A program made the position numbers and the translations under genes. Shown here in pieces: positions 7,979-15,901 of a DNA stretch of 64,000 bases; position 1 is the first letter of the stretch; each line of letters opens with the position of its first letter. Source of the stretch: Deltaproteobacteria bacterium (GTDB taxonomy: Bacteria > Desulfobacterota > Syntrophia > Syntrophales > UBA8958). The DNA lies in NCBI GenBank assembly GCA_029553375.1, contig JAKPCH010000035.1, forward strand, positions 1 to 64,000, in the 5' to 3' direction. Under the pieces are notes generated by a model. That model saw only the letters and a program-made list of their open reading frames with translations, made no database searches and was not told where the DNA came from.

Positions 7979-9726
7979 TCCCCTACGTGGCCGCCGTGGT
8001 CCTGGAGGTGAGGGACGGCCGCCTGACCCCCCTGTCCGCCTCCACCCTGCGCCTCGCCTCCCTTCTCGCCCCGTCCCCCGTGGCGCCGGCCGTGGCCGTC
8101 GTCATGGGGAGGGGGGCCGCCCGGGCGGCCCACGAGGGTCTCCCGGGGCCCTGGGAGCCCTACGTCATCGACGGCCCCGATCTCGAACCCTACAACCCCG
8201 ACACCTGGAAGGTGCGTCTCCGGGAGGTCTTCGGGGACCTCGCCGCCCCCTACATCTTCCTCCCCCACACCTCCCGGGGCTGGGACTGCGCCCCCGCCCT
8301 CGCCGTCGCCCTGGGGGGTTGTGTCCTGACGGCCGTGGAAGAGGTGAGGATCGAGGAGGGCAGGGTGATCTTCACCCGCTCCCTCTGCCGGGGCAGGCTC
8401 CGGGAGGACGTCGTCCCCCTCGCCTTCCCCGCCGTCGTCACCTGCCTCCCCCGGGAGGACGGCGATGACGCCCGCCAAACGCCCCCCGAGGCCCCGGGGG
8501 GGGAGACGCCAGCGCCGGGGAACACGGGCGGGAGGGGCCGCATCCGGCCCCTGGGGGTCAAGACGGGGGGGGGCGGCGCCCGGGACCTGGACACGGCCGA
8601 GGTGGTCGTCGCCGTGGGGCGCGGGATCGGCCGGGAGGAAGACCTCCCCCTCGTCCACCGCCTCGCCTCCCTCTTCCCCAAATCCGCCGTGGCCTGCTCC
8701 CGTCCCGTGTGCGACAGCGGCTGGCTCCCCTTCCGCCGCCAGGTCGGCATCACGGGGAGGACCGTCGCCCCCTCCCTCTACGTCGCCTGCGGCATCTCGG
8801 GGACCCAGCAGCACGTATCGGGCATGAGGAACTCCCGGACCGTCATCGCCGTGAACCGGGACGCCCAGGCCCCCATCTTCCGCCACGCCCACTTCGGCGT
8901 CGTGGCAGACCTGCCCACCTTCATCCGGGAGGTCCTCGCCCTGGCCGACCCGGACGAGGCGATCCTCAAGGGACTCGTGGAGCAACTGCGGCAAGGGCCC
9001 CCATGGGCGACGCCGGGGGAGCTGACGGCGGCGGCGGGGCGGCTCCTCTTGGAGAGGCCCTATCGGGAGGGGACCCTCGAGGGGACGGGGGAGGAGTACC
9101 CCGTCGTCAACCTGAGGGCCTTCGACTGCGTCACCTTCGTGGAGACCGCCCTGGCCCTGGCCATGACCGTCTCCGACGCCGGGGGCGGGGCCTTCGCCGC
9201 CCACCTCGCGAGGCTGCGCTACCGGGGGGGGGTCTGCCGCGGCTACGCCTCCCGTCTCCACTACCTCGTCGACTGGTTCCGGGACGCCGAGCGAAAGGGC
9301 GTCCTTAGGGACATCACGGCAAGGCTCGGGGGCCGGGCCGTGGCGAAGACCATCAATTTCATGACCCGCCACCGGCGCCGCTACGGCCCCCTCGGCGACC
9401 AAACGGTCTTCGAGGCCCTGGCGGCCGTGGAGGAGGAGCTCTCGAAACGACCCTACCACGTCCTCGGCCGGGAAGACCTCGCCGCCCGGGAAGGGGACCT
9501 CAGGGAGGGGGACATCGTGGCCGTCGCCGCCGGCGAAGAGGGGCTGGACTGCTCCCACGTCGGGATCTGCGTCATCGAGGCGGGACGCCCCCACCTCCTC
9601 CACGCCTCCTCCCGGGAGGGCAGGGTGGTGATCTCGAAGGAGACCCTGGCGGCCTATATCGCCACCCGCCGGGACGCCCCCGGCGTCATCGTCGCCCGCC
9701 CCGAAATACGGGGACACAACACTTAA
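7975..9726 (+). CDS. etfA: EtfA fused to a DUF1460 (NlpC/P60-like amidase) domain
   Basis: A single open frame of 583 residues from GTG 7975 (GTGA overlap with etfB). Residues 1 to about 331 are an electron transfer flavoprotein alpha subunit, with the FAD-binding region GRGIGREEDLPLV, ACSRPVCDSGWLPFRRQVGITGR and YVACGISGTQQHVSGM. Residues about 345-580 match DUF1460: RPYREGTLEGTGEEYPVVNLRAFDC, nucleophile-like Cys385 in FDCVTFVE, YASRLHYLVDWF, INFMTRHRRRY and His528 in LDCSHVGI. DUF1460 proteins are normally exported wall amidases with their own signal peptide; none is present here. No stop or strong ribosome site separates the halves, though a GTG near 8978 could start a separate protein. 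The last residues (about EIRGHNT) and the stop come from a repeat element. Confidence 0.8.
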   Translation: MIPYVAAVVLEVRDGRLTPLSASTLRLASLLAPSPVAPAVAVVMGRGAARAAHEGLPGPWEPYVIDGPDLEPYNPDTWKVRLREVFGDLAAPYIFLPHTSRGWDCAPALAVALGGCVLTAVEEVRIEEGRVIFTRSLCRGRLREDVVPLAFPAVVTCLPREDGDDARQTPPEAPGGETPAPGNTGGRGRIRPLGVKTGGGGARDLDTAEVVVAVGRGIGREEDLPLVHRLASLFPKSAVACSRPVCDSGWLPFRRQVGITGRTVAPSLYVACGISGTQQHVSGMRNSRTVIAVNRDAQAPIFRHAHFGVVADLPTFIREVLALADPDEAILKGLVEQLRQGPPWATPGELTAAAGRLLLERPYREGTLEGTGEEYPVVNLRAFDCVTFVETALALAMTVSDAGGGAFAAHLARLRYRGGVCRGYASRLHYLVDWFRDAERKGVLRDITARLGGRAVAKTINFMTRHRRRYGPLGDQTVFEALAAVEEELSKRPYHVLGREDLAAREGDLREGDIVAVAAGEEGLDCSHVGICVIEAGRPHLLHASSREGRVVISKETLAAYIATRRDAPGVIVARPEIRGHNT

Positions 9727-9791
9727 TTCGCAATCCAGCGTATTTACTGGCGAATTTTTAGGGCAAAAGGCCTTATCGTGTCCCCGTATTT
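9704..9791. repeat. Short palindromic element with 14-bp inverted ends, RAYT/REP-like
   Basis: Perfect inverted ends AAATACGGGGACAC (9704-9717) and its complement (9778-9791) flank an imperfect inner hairpin, AATTCGC-aat-CCAG against CTGGCGAATT (about 9724-9755). The ends resemble sequences I recall next to REP-associated tyrosine transposases in delta-type bacteria. No transposase is present, so it would be a non-autonomous copy. The left end lies inside the etfA-DUF1460 frame and supplies its stop codon. Confidence 0.65.
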
Positions 9792-10112
9792 TATCGCCCG
9801 TCTGGAGGGAGGCCTTTTCTCCCCCCCCGGCCCCTCGGGAGGGAAAACATCCAAGATTTTAGGCCAAAACTAATATTTTTTGACGATTTTCACCGGTGGG
9901 GAGATTATCGGAAAATATCGCAGATTCGCTTTAAATTACAATGTGTTACAGAATTCCTCAATGATTACCGCACTGTTTGTATTTCCCCAATATTATCAAA
10001 ATCTTAACTTTGATTAGTCGCTAATAATTATTGGCCGGCGGCGGGCCTGTCCGGGCATAATTTGGAAAATAATATCAGTATTTTTGGGAAGAGACACCAA
10101 AGGCAAGGGCCA
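9727..10112. other. 386-bp gap without genes: repeat end plus AT-rich element
   Basis: No coding frame with a ribosome site is seen on either strand. The first 65 bases are the right half of the palindromic element, 9792-9865 is unremarkable, and 9866-10082 is the AT-rich MITE-like element. The base composition is far more AT-rich than the surrounding genes. Confidence 0.7.
9866..10082. mobile_element. MITE-like AT-rich element, copy A
   Basis: A 217-bp AT-rich block bounded by imperfect inverted ends: AAAACTAATATTTTTT (9866-9881) and AAATAATATCAGTATT (10067-10082). Copy B at 53150-53365 is 216 bp. Shared internal blocks sit at matching distances: AATTCCTCAATGATTACCGCA here against AATTCTTCAATTATTACCGCA there, about 83 bases from the left end, followed by CAATATTATCA against CAATAATATCA and a TTAAC block. 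The right end here is an exact complement of the left end of copy B over 16 bases. No protein is encoded, so it is probably mobilised in trans. Confidence 0.65.
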
Positions 10113-10373
10113 TCATTTCCGCCGGTTCCGCCACCAGATCAGCCAGGGGGCCAGGCCGCCCAGCAGGGCCGCCAGGGAGGGGAGGCCGATGAAGAGCATG
10201 AAGAAGAGGCGCCAGCCCTCCTCGTACTGACGGCTGTGGCCCATGGCGTCCGTGGAGGGCAAGAGGGCCATCTTGATCACCATCACCAGGCCCCAGAGGC
10301 CCAACACGGCGGAGCAGGCGCCCAGGAAGAGCAACGCCGCCGACATGATCTTCCTGGTCCTCATGTCCATCAC
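10113..10373 (-). CDS. Small membrane protein of unknown function
   Basis: An 86-residue protein with two predicted membrane helices (about 9-36, IMSAALLFLGACSAVLGLWG, and about 55-80, LFFMLFIGLPSLAALLGGLAP) and a basic tail WWRNRRK. GTG at 10373 overlaps the methyltransferase stop by four bases; the ATG at 10370 is an alternative. No family is recognised. Translational coupling suggests it works with, or is at least co-expressed with, the methyltransferase. Confidence 0.6.
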   Translation of the reverse strand: MMDMRTRKIMSAALLFLGACSAVLGLWGLVMVIKMALLPSTDAMGHSRQYEEGWRLFFMLFIGLPSLAALLGGLAPWLIWWRNRRK

Positions 10374-11377
10374 GTCCCACCCCCCTTCACGGCGGCGATG
10401 ATCCCCGCCCCCTGGGGCGAGGGGTAGTCAAGGCGCCTGACGTCCGTAAAACCCGCCTCTCCCAGGGCCTCCCTGATCTCCCCCTCCGTGTAGGCCCGCC
10501 CCTCCCTCGTCCCCACGAGCATGTTCAGGGAGAAGAGGGCCGGGTGGAGGGGGGCGTCGGCCGTGTCGGCGAGGAGGAACTCGTGGACGAGGATCAGGCC
10601 CCCCGGGGCGAGGGCCTCGGCGGCCCGGCGGATCAGGAGGCGGCAGTTCTTCGGCCCCTCGCCGTGGAGGATCTGGGAGAGCCAGGCGCAGTCGTAGGGT
10701 CCCCCGAGGTCGTCGGCGAGGAAATCGCCCCCCCGAAAGGCGACCCGCCCCGCCATGCCGAAGCGGGCGACGGTCCCCTCCGCCAGGGTCCGGTTCTGGG
10801 GCAGGTCGAAGACGACGGCCGTCAGGCCTGGGTACTCCCGGCAGAAGAGGACGGCGTAGATCCCCGTCCCCCCGCCGAGGTCCAGGAGGCGCCTCCTCCC
10901 CGCGAGGGGCAGACAGCGGGCGATGGCCGGTCCCCGCCGGAGGGCGAGGTCGTACATCCCCAGGACGAAGCTCTCCCGCACCCCCTCCTGTTCCCAGAAC
11001 GCCTCGTCGCGCCGGGGGAGACCCGTCCGCACCGCCTCCGCCAGGGCCGCCCAGGACGGCAGGAGGTGGTGGTGATGCATGATGATGTGCCCCACGTACC
11101 CGGGGGCGTCCTGGCAGAGGAAGTCCCTCGCCGCCGCCGTGTTGCGGTAGCCCTCCCCCTCCCGCTCCAGGAGACCCATGGCCGTCAGGGCGTTGAGGAG
11201 GAGCCTCGTCCCCCGCAGGCTTCCCCCGACGGCCGCCGCCGTCTCCTCGGCCGTCTTGGCCCCCTCCCCCAGGGCCGTGAAGATCCGAAGCTTCACCGCC
11301 GCCTGGAGGGTGCAGGAGAGCCAGTAGGCCGAGGAGGTCTCGATGAGGGACTGGGCCGTGACCCCTTCTCGTTCCAT
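10370..11377 (-). CDS. SAM-dependent O-methyltransferase (plant-type/acetylserotonin family)
   Basis: A 335-residue class I methyltransferase with the layout of the hydroxyneurosporene/acetylserotonin O-methyltransferase family: an N-terminal winged-helix dimerisation region (about 10-95, AAVKLRIFTALGEGAKTAEETAAAVGG) and a C-terminal Rossmann domain. The SAM-binding motif is RRLLDLGGGTGIYAVLFC, followed by AVVFDLPQ (acidic residue for the ribose) and a LSQILHGEGPKNCRLLIRR segment with the catalytic-type His. The substrate is unknown. It lies four bases after the DUF4922 gene in a likely operon with the glycosyltransferase. Confidence 0.85.
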   Translation of the reverse strand: MEREGVTAQSLIETSSAYWLSCTLQAAVKLRIFTALGEGAKTAEETAAAVGGSLRGTRLLLNALTAMGLLEREGEGYRNTAAARDFLCQDAPGYVGHIIMHHHHLLPSWAALAEAVRTGLPRRDEAFWEQEGVRESFVLGMYDLALRRGPAIARCLPLAGRRRLLDLGGGTGIYAVLFCREYPGLTAVVFDLPQNRTLAEGTVARFGMAGRVAFRGGDFLADDLGGPYDCAWLSQILHGEGPKNCRLLIRRAAEALAPGGLILVHEFLLADTADAPLHPALFSLNMLVGTREGRAYTEGEIREALGEAGFTDVRRLDYPSPQGAGIIAAVKGGGT

Positions 11378-11381
11378 CTCC

Positions 11382-12374
11382 CTAAGCTCCTCTCAGGACG
11401 CCCCGGACGGCGGCCGCCGCCTCGCGGACGAGGGGGGCCTCCAGGGCCACGTCTTCGTATATCCCCAGGAGGGTCCCCTCGTCCAGGGCGGCGAAGTCCC
11501 CCTCGTGGACCGTGATCACCATCCCCCCCATCTCGACGGAACCGGGGCTGATGACCCTCCGCCCCTCGCCCGCGAGGTAATAGGCCCCCGGGCGACCCCG
11601 GCGGCGGGGGAAGACGGCAAGGACCCACCCCCGGCCGTAGTAACCGCCAAGGCAGTTGACCATCCCCTCCCCCTCACCGCCCCGGACCCGCCCCAGGGCC
11701 GCCAGGAGGGCCCTCACGCCCCCGGCGAGGTCCCCGGCCTCCGTCCCGGCGAGGACCACGGCCTCCCGGCCCGCCAGGGAGAGGCAGGCGAGGGAGAAGG
11801 CCCCCATGTCCTTGGCCGCCTCGGCCAGGCGTCTGTCCACGGGCAGCCCCCCCCGGGGGTAGACCTGGAAATGGAGGTGGTCGGGGGCGGAGGCGCCGCA
11901 GTCGGGGCCGTTGTAGAAGACGTTCAGGTCCGGGGCGAGGTCCTTGGCCAGGGCGAGGAGGTCCTCGATCCCCCCCGCGAGGTCCTGGGGGCGGTGGGCG
12001 CGGGCGGAGACGGTGAAGTGGGGCGAGAAGATCGGCCGGGGGTTGCAGAGGATCAGGTATTCCTCCCGGTAGAGGACCGCCGCCTGCTCCCGGGGGAGAC
12101 GGTCCGGGCAGAGGAAGCACGGCCGGGCCGCCAGGGCCGCCGGGTCGAGATCCGCCGCCGTGCTCGCCTCCCGGCCTGGGTTGAACTGGACGACGAACCT
12201 CTCACCCCCCGCCTGAAGCTCCCGGATCCACACCGCCTGGAGGGCGGCGTAGGCCTCGGCGAATTCCCGCCACGTGAGCAACTGCCCCCGGTACAGCTCC
12301 CGGCAGAGGTCGGCCAGGGGCCTCCCCTCCCCCGGGGGCGCGGGGAAACGGGCCAGGACGTTCCCTTCAGACAC
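11382..12374 (-). CDS. DUF4922 domain protein (HIT/GalT-like nucleotidyltransferase fold)
   Basis: A 330-residue DUF4922 member, distantly related to galactose-1-phosphate uridylyltransferase and ATP adenylyltransferase. Features: RPCFLCPDRLPREQAA (CxxC zinc site), LILCNPRPIFSPHFTVSARAHRPQ and the histidine-triad-like GASAPDHLHFQVYPRG. The HLHFQ stretch is where HIT enzymes carry catalytic histidines, so nucleotidyl transfer or phosphorolysis of a sugar nucleotide is plausible but unproven. It overlaps the glycosyltransferase stop by eight bases; the pair probably acts in one pathway. Confidence 0.75.
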   Translation of the reverse strand: MSEGNVLARFPAPPGEGRPLADLCRELYRGQLLTWREFAEAYAALQAVWIRELQAGGERFVVQFNPGREASTAADLDPAALAARPCFLCPDRLPREQAAVLYREEYLILCNPRPIFSPHFTVSARAHRPQDLAGGIEDLLALAKDLAPDLNVFYNGPDCGASAPDHLHFQVYPRGGLPVDRRLAEAAKDMGAFSLACLSLAGREAVVLAGTEAGDLAGGVRALLAALGRVRGGEGEGMVNCLGGYYGRGWVLAVFPRRRGRPGAYYLAGEGRRVISPGSVEMGGMVITVHEGDFAALDEGTLLGIYEDVALEAPLVREAAAAVRGVLRGA

Positions 12375-13788
12375 GGCCTTCCCTCCCTCCCCCGGGGCTG
12401 TTCTTCCTTTTCCGGGCCTCGATCTCCATGGTCCTCACCATATCCTTGTAGGCGTTGTAACGGTACAGGGTCTCGGGCGACGGGGCGGCGTCGGTGTTCC
12501 CCTCCCAGCGCCGGCACAGGTAGAGGCTCTCGTAGATCCTCCCGATGCGGTAGTCCCGGCAGATCCGGAGGGCGACGGCGTAATCCTCCCCGTAGCTCAC
12601 GTCGGGGAAGCGGATCCGCCTCAGGACGCCGGTGCGGTAGGCCCGGGGGGCCCCGAAGCCCTCCACGCGCAGGGCGTTGTTCCGGCCGTTGCGGTCCGTC
12701 CACTCCCGGTGATCCACCAGCCCGGGGGGGATGACGTTCAAGGAGGCGTCCACGACGGTGTAGGAACCCACGACCATGGCGCAGTCCCCTTCCCGCAGGG
12801 CCTCGACGAGGCGCCGGAGGGTGTCCGGCCCCGCGTAGAGGTCGTCCGAGTCGAGCTGGACGGCATACCTACCACAAAAGGGCGAAAAAATCGCCTCATT
12901 CCAGCAACCCCCGATGCCCAGGCCCCGCTCATTCGGGACGAGGTGGACGAGGCGGCCGTCGGCGATCCCCCGCAGGAGATCCGTCGTCCCGTCGGTGGAA
13001 TGGTTGTCCACGACGAGGACGTTGAAGGGGAAGTCCGCCTCCTGGCCCAGGGCGCTGCGCACGGCCTCGCCGATCGTCGCCGCCCGGTCCCGCACGGGGA
13101 TGACGACGCTCGCCTCCACGGGGAAAACGTCCCCGTCGGGGGGCACGGGGGCGAAATCGCCCTCCAGGCAGGCCCCGAGGCGCCGCAGGTGGTCCGTGGC
13201 CACCTCCTCCATCTCCCGCTGGCGGTCCCGGAAGGCGGGGTCCACGTAGGCGAAGTGGGCGGACGGACCCGGCCCCTCCGCGACGGCGGCGAGGCACTCC
13301 CGGAGGTGAAAGATCCCGCCCTTGAGGGAGAGCTTGAGGCGCAGGTCGTACCAGCCGGCGTGCCTGAGGCCCGCCGGGACCGCCCCGTGGAGGGAGAGGG
13401 CCTCCCTGACCGCCTCCGTCGAGAACAGGACGAGGGGGCCGAAATCGAAGGTGTCCCGGAGGGACCCCGTCCGGTAGTCCGTGAGGGGGTGCGGGATCGC
13501 CGCGCCCCCCGTCGTGAGCCGGCGGTAGTCCCCGTAAACCATGCCCGCCTGCGTGTCCCGGGCCGCCTGGAGGAGGCGCCCCACGGCGCCGGGGGAGGGG
13601 ACGACGCCGACCCCGTCCACCTTCAGGAAGTAGGGGGTCCGCAGGGCGGCCAGGACGGCCCCGACGGCCCGGCCCGAGGCGGGGGGAGGGTCCGCCGCCG
13701 GCAGGAGGAGGAGCGAGGCGCCCGGCGCCTCCCGGAGGAGGGGGGCAAGGTCCGATCGCAAACCCTGGGGGGCGACGATGGTGATCAT
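12367..13788 (-). CDS. Two-part family 2 glycosyltransferase
   Basis: A 473-residue protein. The C-terminal half (about 222-450) is a classic GT-A domain: VEASVVIPVRDRAATIGEAV, LVVDNHSTDGTTDLL, a DSDD metal motif in YAVQLDSDDLYAG, and SYGEDYAVALRICRDYRIG. The N-terminal half (1-215) also looks GT-A-like (TPYFLKVDGVGV, AGMVYGDYRRL, GWYDLRLKLSLKGG) but has no clear DxD, so it may be a degenerate second transferase or a binding domain. ATG at 13788 opens an operon running to the methyltransferase and small membrane protein. Confidence 0.83.
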   Translation of the reverse strand: MITIVAPQGLRSDLAPLLREAPGASLLLLPAADPPPASGRAVGAVLAALRTPYFLKVDGVGVVPSPGAVGRLLQAARDTQAGMVYGDYRRLTTGGAAIPHPLTDYRTGSLRDTFDFGPLVLFSTEAVREALSLHGAVPAGLRHAGWYDLRLKLSLKGGIFHLRECLAAVAEGPGPSAHFAYVDPAFRDRQREMEEVATDHLRRLGACLEGDFAPVPPDGDVFPVEASVVIPVRDRAATIGEAVRSALGQEADFPFNVLVVDNHSTDGTTDLLRGIADGRLVHLVPNERGLGIGGCWNEAIFSPFCGRYAVQLDSDDLYAGPDTLRRLVEALREGDCAMVVGSYTVVDASLNVIPPGLVDHREWTDRNGRNNALRVEGFGAPRAYRTGVLRRIRFPDVSYGEDYAVALRICRDYRIGRIYESLYLCRRWEGNTDAAPSPETLYRYNAYKDMVRTMEIEARKRKNSPGGGREGRV

Positions 13789-13794
13789 GGCGGA

Positions 13795-13824
13795 GCCTTA
13801 GCGCCCCGGGCCCCCCTCTGTCAA
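13795..13824 (-). promoter_or_regulatory. Predicted promoter of glycosyltransferase operon
   Basis: Minus-strand TTGACA (13819-13824) is a perfect -35 box; the -10 hexamer TAAGGC (13795-13800, spacer 18) is weak. It lies just before the ATG at 13788, leaving a very short leader. Confidence 0.35.
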
Positions 13825-13882
13825 GAAGGAGGCGCCGAAGAGGGGCTCCCCCGGGGCGGACGGCGACGCCCGTTACGTCCCG

Positions 13883-13911
13883 TTGCCCCCGGCGGGCCGA
13901 TGGGGTATAGG
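13883..13911 (+). promoter_or_regulatory. Predicted promoter of DUF362 gene
   Basis: TTGCCC (13883-13888), a 17-base spacer and TATAGG (13906-13911), about 20 bases before the ATG at 13933. Confidence 0.5.
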
Positions 13912-13932
13912 GGGCCTTGAGGGGGCCTTGGG

Positions 13933-15036
13933 ATGCTCGTCGTCGTCCGGGAATCGTCGTACGAATACGACCAGTTGCGGGAGCGCCTCTTCGCCGTCAT
14001 GGACCTCGTCGGCGGGCGGCGGATGGGGCGGGGGGAGAGGGTCCTCGTCAAGCCGAACCTCCTGTCCCCCGCCCGGCCCGAGGAGGCCGTCCTGACCCAC
14101 CCCCTCGTCGTCAGGGCGGCGGTGGAATACGTCCTGGAGGTGGGGGGACGCCCCGTCGTCATGGACAGCCCCGCCCTCGGCTCCTTCGGCCGCATCCTCA
14201 GGGAGGGCGGCTTCGCCGACGCCCTGAGGGGCCTCGGGGTCGAGGCGGCCCCCTTCGCGGAGTCCGCGACCGTCGAAGTCGGCCCGCCCTTCGGCCGGAT
14301 CGAGGTGGCCCGTGCGGCCCTGGAGTGCCCCTGGGTTCTCAACCTCCCCAAGCTCAAGACCCATGCCCAGATGCTCCTGACCCTGGGCGTCAAGAACCTC
14401 TTCGGCTGCGTCGTGGGCCACCGCAAACCCGACTGGCACCTCCGCCTCGGCGTCGACGGCGAGATGTTCGCCCGCCTCCTCGTGACGATCCACGAGGTTG
14501 TAAAGCCCGCCTTCACCGTCCTCGACGGCGTCTTGGCCCTGGAGGGTCAGGGTCCGGGCAAGGGGGGTACCCCCCGCCCCGTGGGGGTCCTCATGGCGTC
14601 CCGCGACGCCTATGCCCTGGACGCCGCCGTCTGCCGCCTCCTCTCTTTGCCCCCCGAGGACCTCCCCACCCTGCGGTGGGCCCGCCGCCTCGGCCACTGG
14701 CGCACGGAGCCGGAGATCGACGGCGACCTGCCGCGGGTGGACAACTTCGCCCTCCCCCGGACGGAGGGTCTCCTCGTGGGACCGCCCGCCGTCCAGGGGC
14801 TCCTGCGCCGCCACTTGACGCCCCGGCCCGTCATCACGGCGAAGAGATGCGAAAACTGCCGCCTCTGCGTGGAGATCTGTCCCGCCGGGGCCCTCTCGCC
14901 GGGGCCGGACTCCCCGCGGATCGACTACGAGGCCTGCATCCGCTGTTACTGCTGTCTCGAGATCTGTCCCCGGGGGGCCGTGGCCAAGGTCGAGGGGCCC
15001 GCCGCCCGCCTCTTCCGCCTGGTGACGGGGAAATGA
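13933..15036 (+). CDS. DUF362 protein with two C-terminal 4Fe-4S clusters
   Basis: A 367-residue protein. Residues 1-290 form the DUF362 domain (GERVLVKPNLLSPARPEEAVLTHP, VVMDSPALGSFGRIL, LECPWVLNLPKLKTHAQMLLTLGVKNLFGCV, ASRDAYALDAAVCRLL). The tail carries two ferredoxin-type motifs, CENCRLCVEICP and CIRCYCCLEICP, enough for two 4Fe-4S clusters. DUF362 proteins are common in strict anaerobes and are thought to be electron-transfer or maturation proteins; the exact role is unknown. It is a single gene with its own promoter, facing the PAP2 gene. Confidence 0.88.
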   Translation: MLVVVRESSYEYDQLRERLFAVMDLVGGRRMGRGERVLVKPNLLSPARPEEAVLTHPLVVRAAVEYVLEVGGRPVVMDSPALGSFGRILREGGFADALRGLGVEAAPFAESATVEVGPPFGRIEVARAALECPWVLNLPKLKTHAQMLLTLGVKNLFGCVVGHRKPDWHLRLGVDGEMFARLLVTIHEVVKPAFTVLDGVLALEGQGPGKGGTPRPVGVLMASRDAYALDAAVCRLLSLPPEDLPTLRWARRLGHWRTEPEIDGDLPRVDNFALPRTEGLLVGPPAVQGLLRRHLTPRPVITAKRCENCRLCVEICPAGALSPGPDSPRIDYEACIRCYCCLEICPRGAVAKVEGPAARLFRLVTGK

Positions 15037-15052
15037 CACCCCGGTGTCAAGC

Positions 15053-15901
15053 TCAGAACCGGTAGGAGGCGGCCAGGCCCGCGCCGCGTCCCACCCGGGC
15101 CGGGGCCAGTCCCCAGGGCCCCTTTTTCCGGTGGAGACCGACGACGGCCTTGGCGGTGAAGTAGCCGATGAGGGACCCCACGAGGACATCCGAGGCCCAG
15201 TGGCAGTCGTCGTTGACCCGCGAGAGGGCCGTGAGGGCGGCGAGGCCGTACGCGACGGGGGCGACGGCGGCGTGGTCGTACTCCGAGGTGATGACGGTGG
15301 CGATGGAAAAGGCCGTCTGGGCGTGTCCGGAGGGGAAGGAGAGGCGGTCGGAGGAGAAGGAGGGACCGTCCCACTTGTCGTAGCGCCCCGACTCGTCGGG
15401 GGTGTGGCGGTGGGTGGCGTACTTGAGGACCTGGGTGAAAACCCCGGAAATGACGAAACTCTCCACCCCCAGGAGGGCCGCGCGCCGGGGCCTTTGGTCG
15501 TCCACGGCGTAGCCGTAAACCCCGAAGAGCCCCAGGGCGGGCAAGGTGTACCACCCCTCGCCGAGGGGCTTGGTGTACCTAGAGACCAGGTCCGTCGTCA
15601 CGCCCCGGCGGCGGAGGGTCCAGTCGCGGATGTCCTGGTCGTAGGCGTAGAGGACGACGACGGCCGAGGAGAGGGCGGCGGCCGTCAGCCACTCCTGCTC
15701 CCGCCACCGGGCGGGGGCGGTGACGATCCGGGCGGTGTCGTTTACGTACCCCTTCAGGTAGTTCAGGTCGAGGCGGACCTCCCCGGGGGCCTCGGAGGCG
15801 GGCGCCCCCTGGGGGGGAGAGCCGTGACCAGACCCGGGGGCGAGGGAAAAGACCAGGAAAAACAAGAAAGCGAACGGGACGACCGACGGTTTTCTTCTCA
15901 T
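15053..15901 (-). CDS. Exported PAP2-family lipid phosphatase
   Basis: A 282-residue PAP2 phosphatase with an N-terminal signal sequence (about 1-28, hydrophobic FAFLFFLVFSLAPG). Catalytic motifs are present: KYATHRHTPDE (motif 1 region, with TP rather than RP), SFPSGHAQTAFSIA (motif 2) and SRVNDDCHWASDV (motif 3). Such enzymes remove phosphate from undecaprenyl pyrophosphate, phosphatidate or lipid A in the periplasm. The C-terminus ends AASYRF, aromatic-last like an outer-membrane protein, so a barrel-linked location cannot be excluded. The start is backed by GGGAGGGAGG directly upstream. Confidence 0.85.
   Translation of the reverse strand: MRRKPSVVPFAFLFFLVFSLAPGSGHGSPPQGAPASEAPGEVRLDLNYLKGYVNDTARIVTAPARWREQEWLTAAALSSAVVVLYAYDQDIRDWTLRRRGVTTDLVSRYTKPLGEGWYTLPALGLFGVYGYAVDDQRPRRAALLGVESFVISGVFTQVLKYATHRHTPDESGRYDKWDGPSFSSDRLSFPSGHAQTAFSIATVITSEYDHAAVAPVAYGLAALTALSRVNDDCHWASDVLVGSLIGYFTAKAVVGLHRKKGPWGLAPARVGRGAGLAASYRF

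Noticed and set aside
9860-10090. CRISPR leader or array in the AT-rich gap
   Set aside because: There are no direct repeats with regular spacers; the structure is one element with inverted ends.
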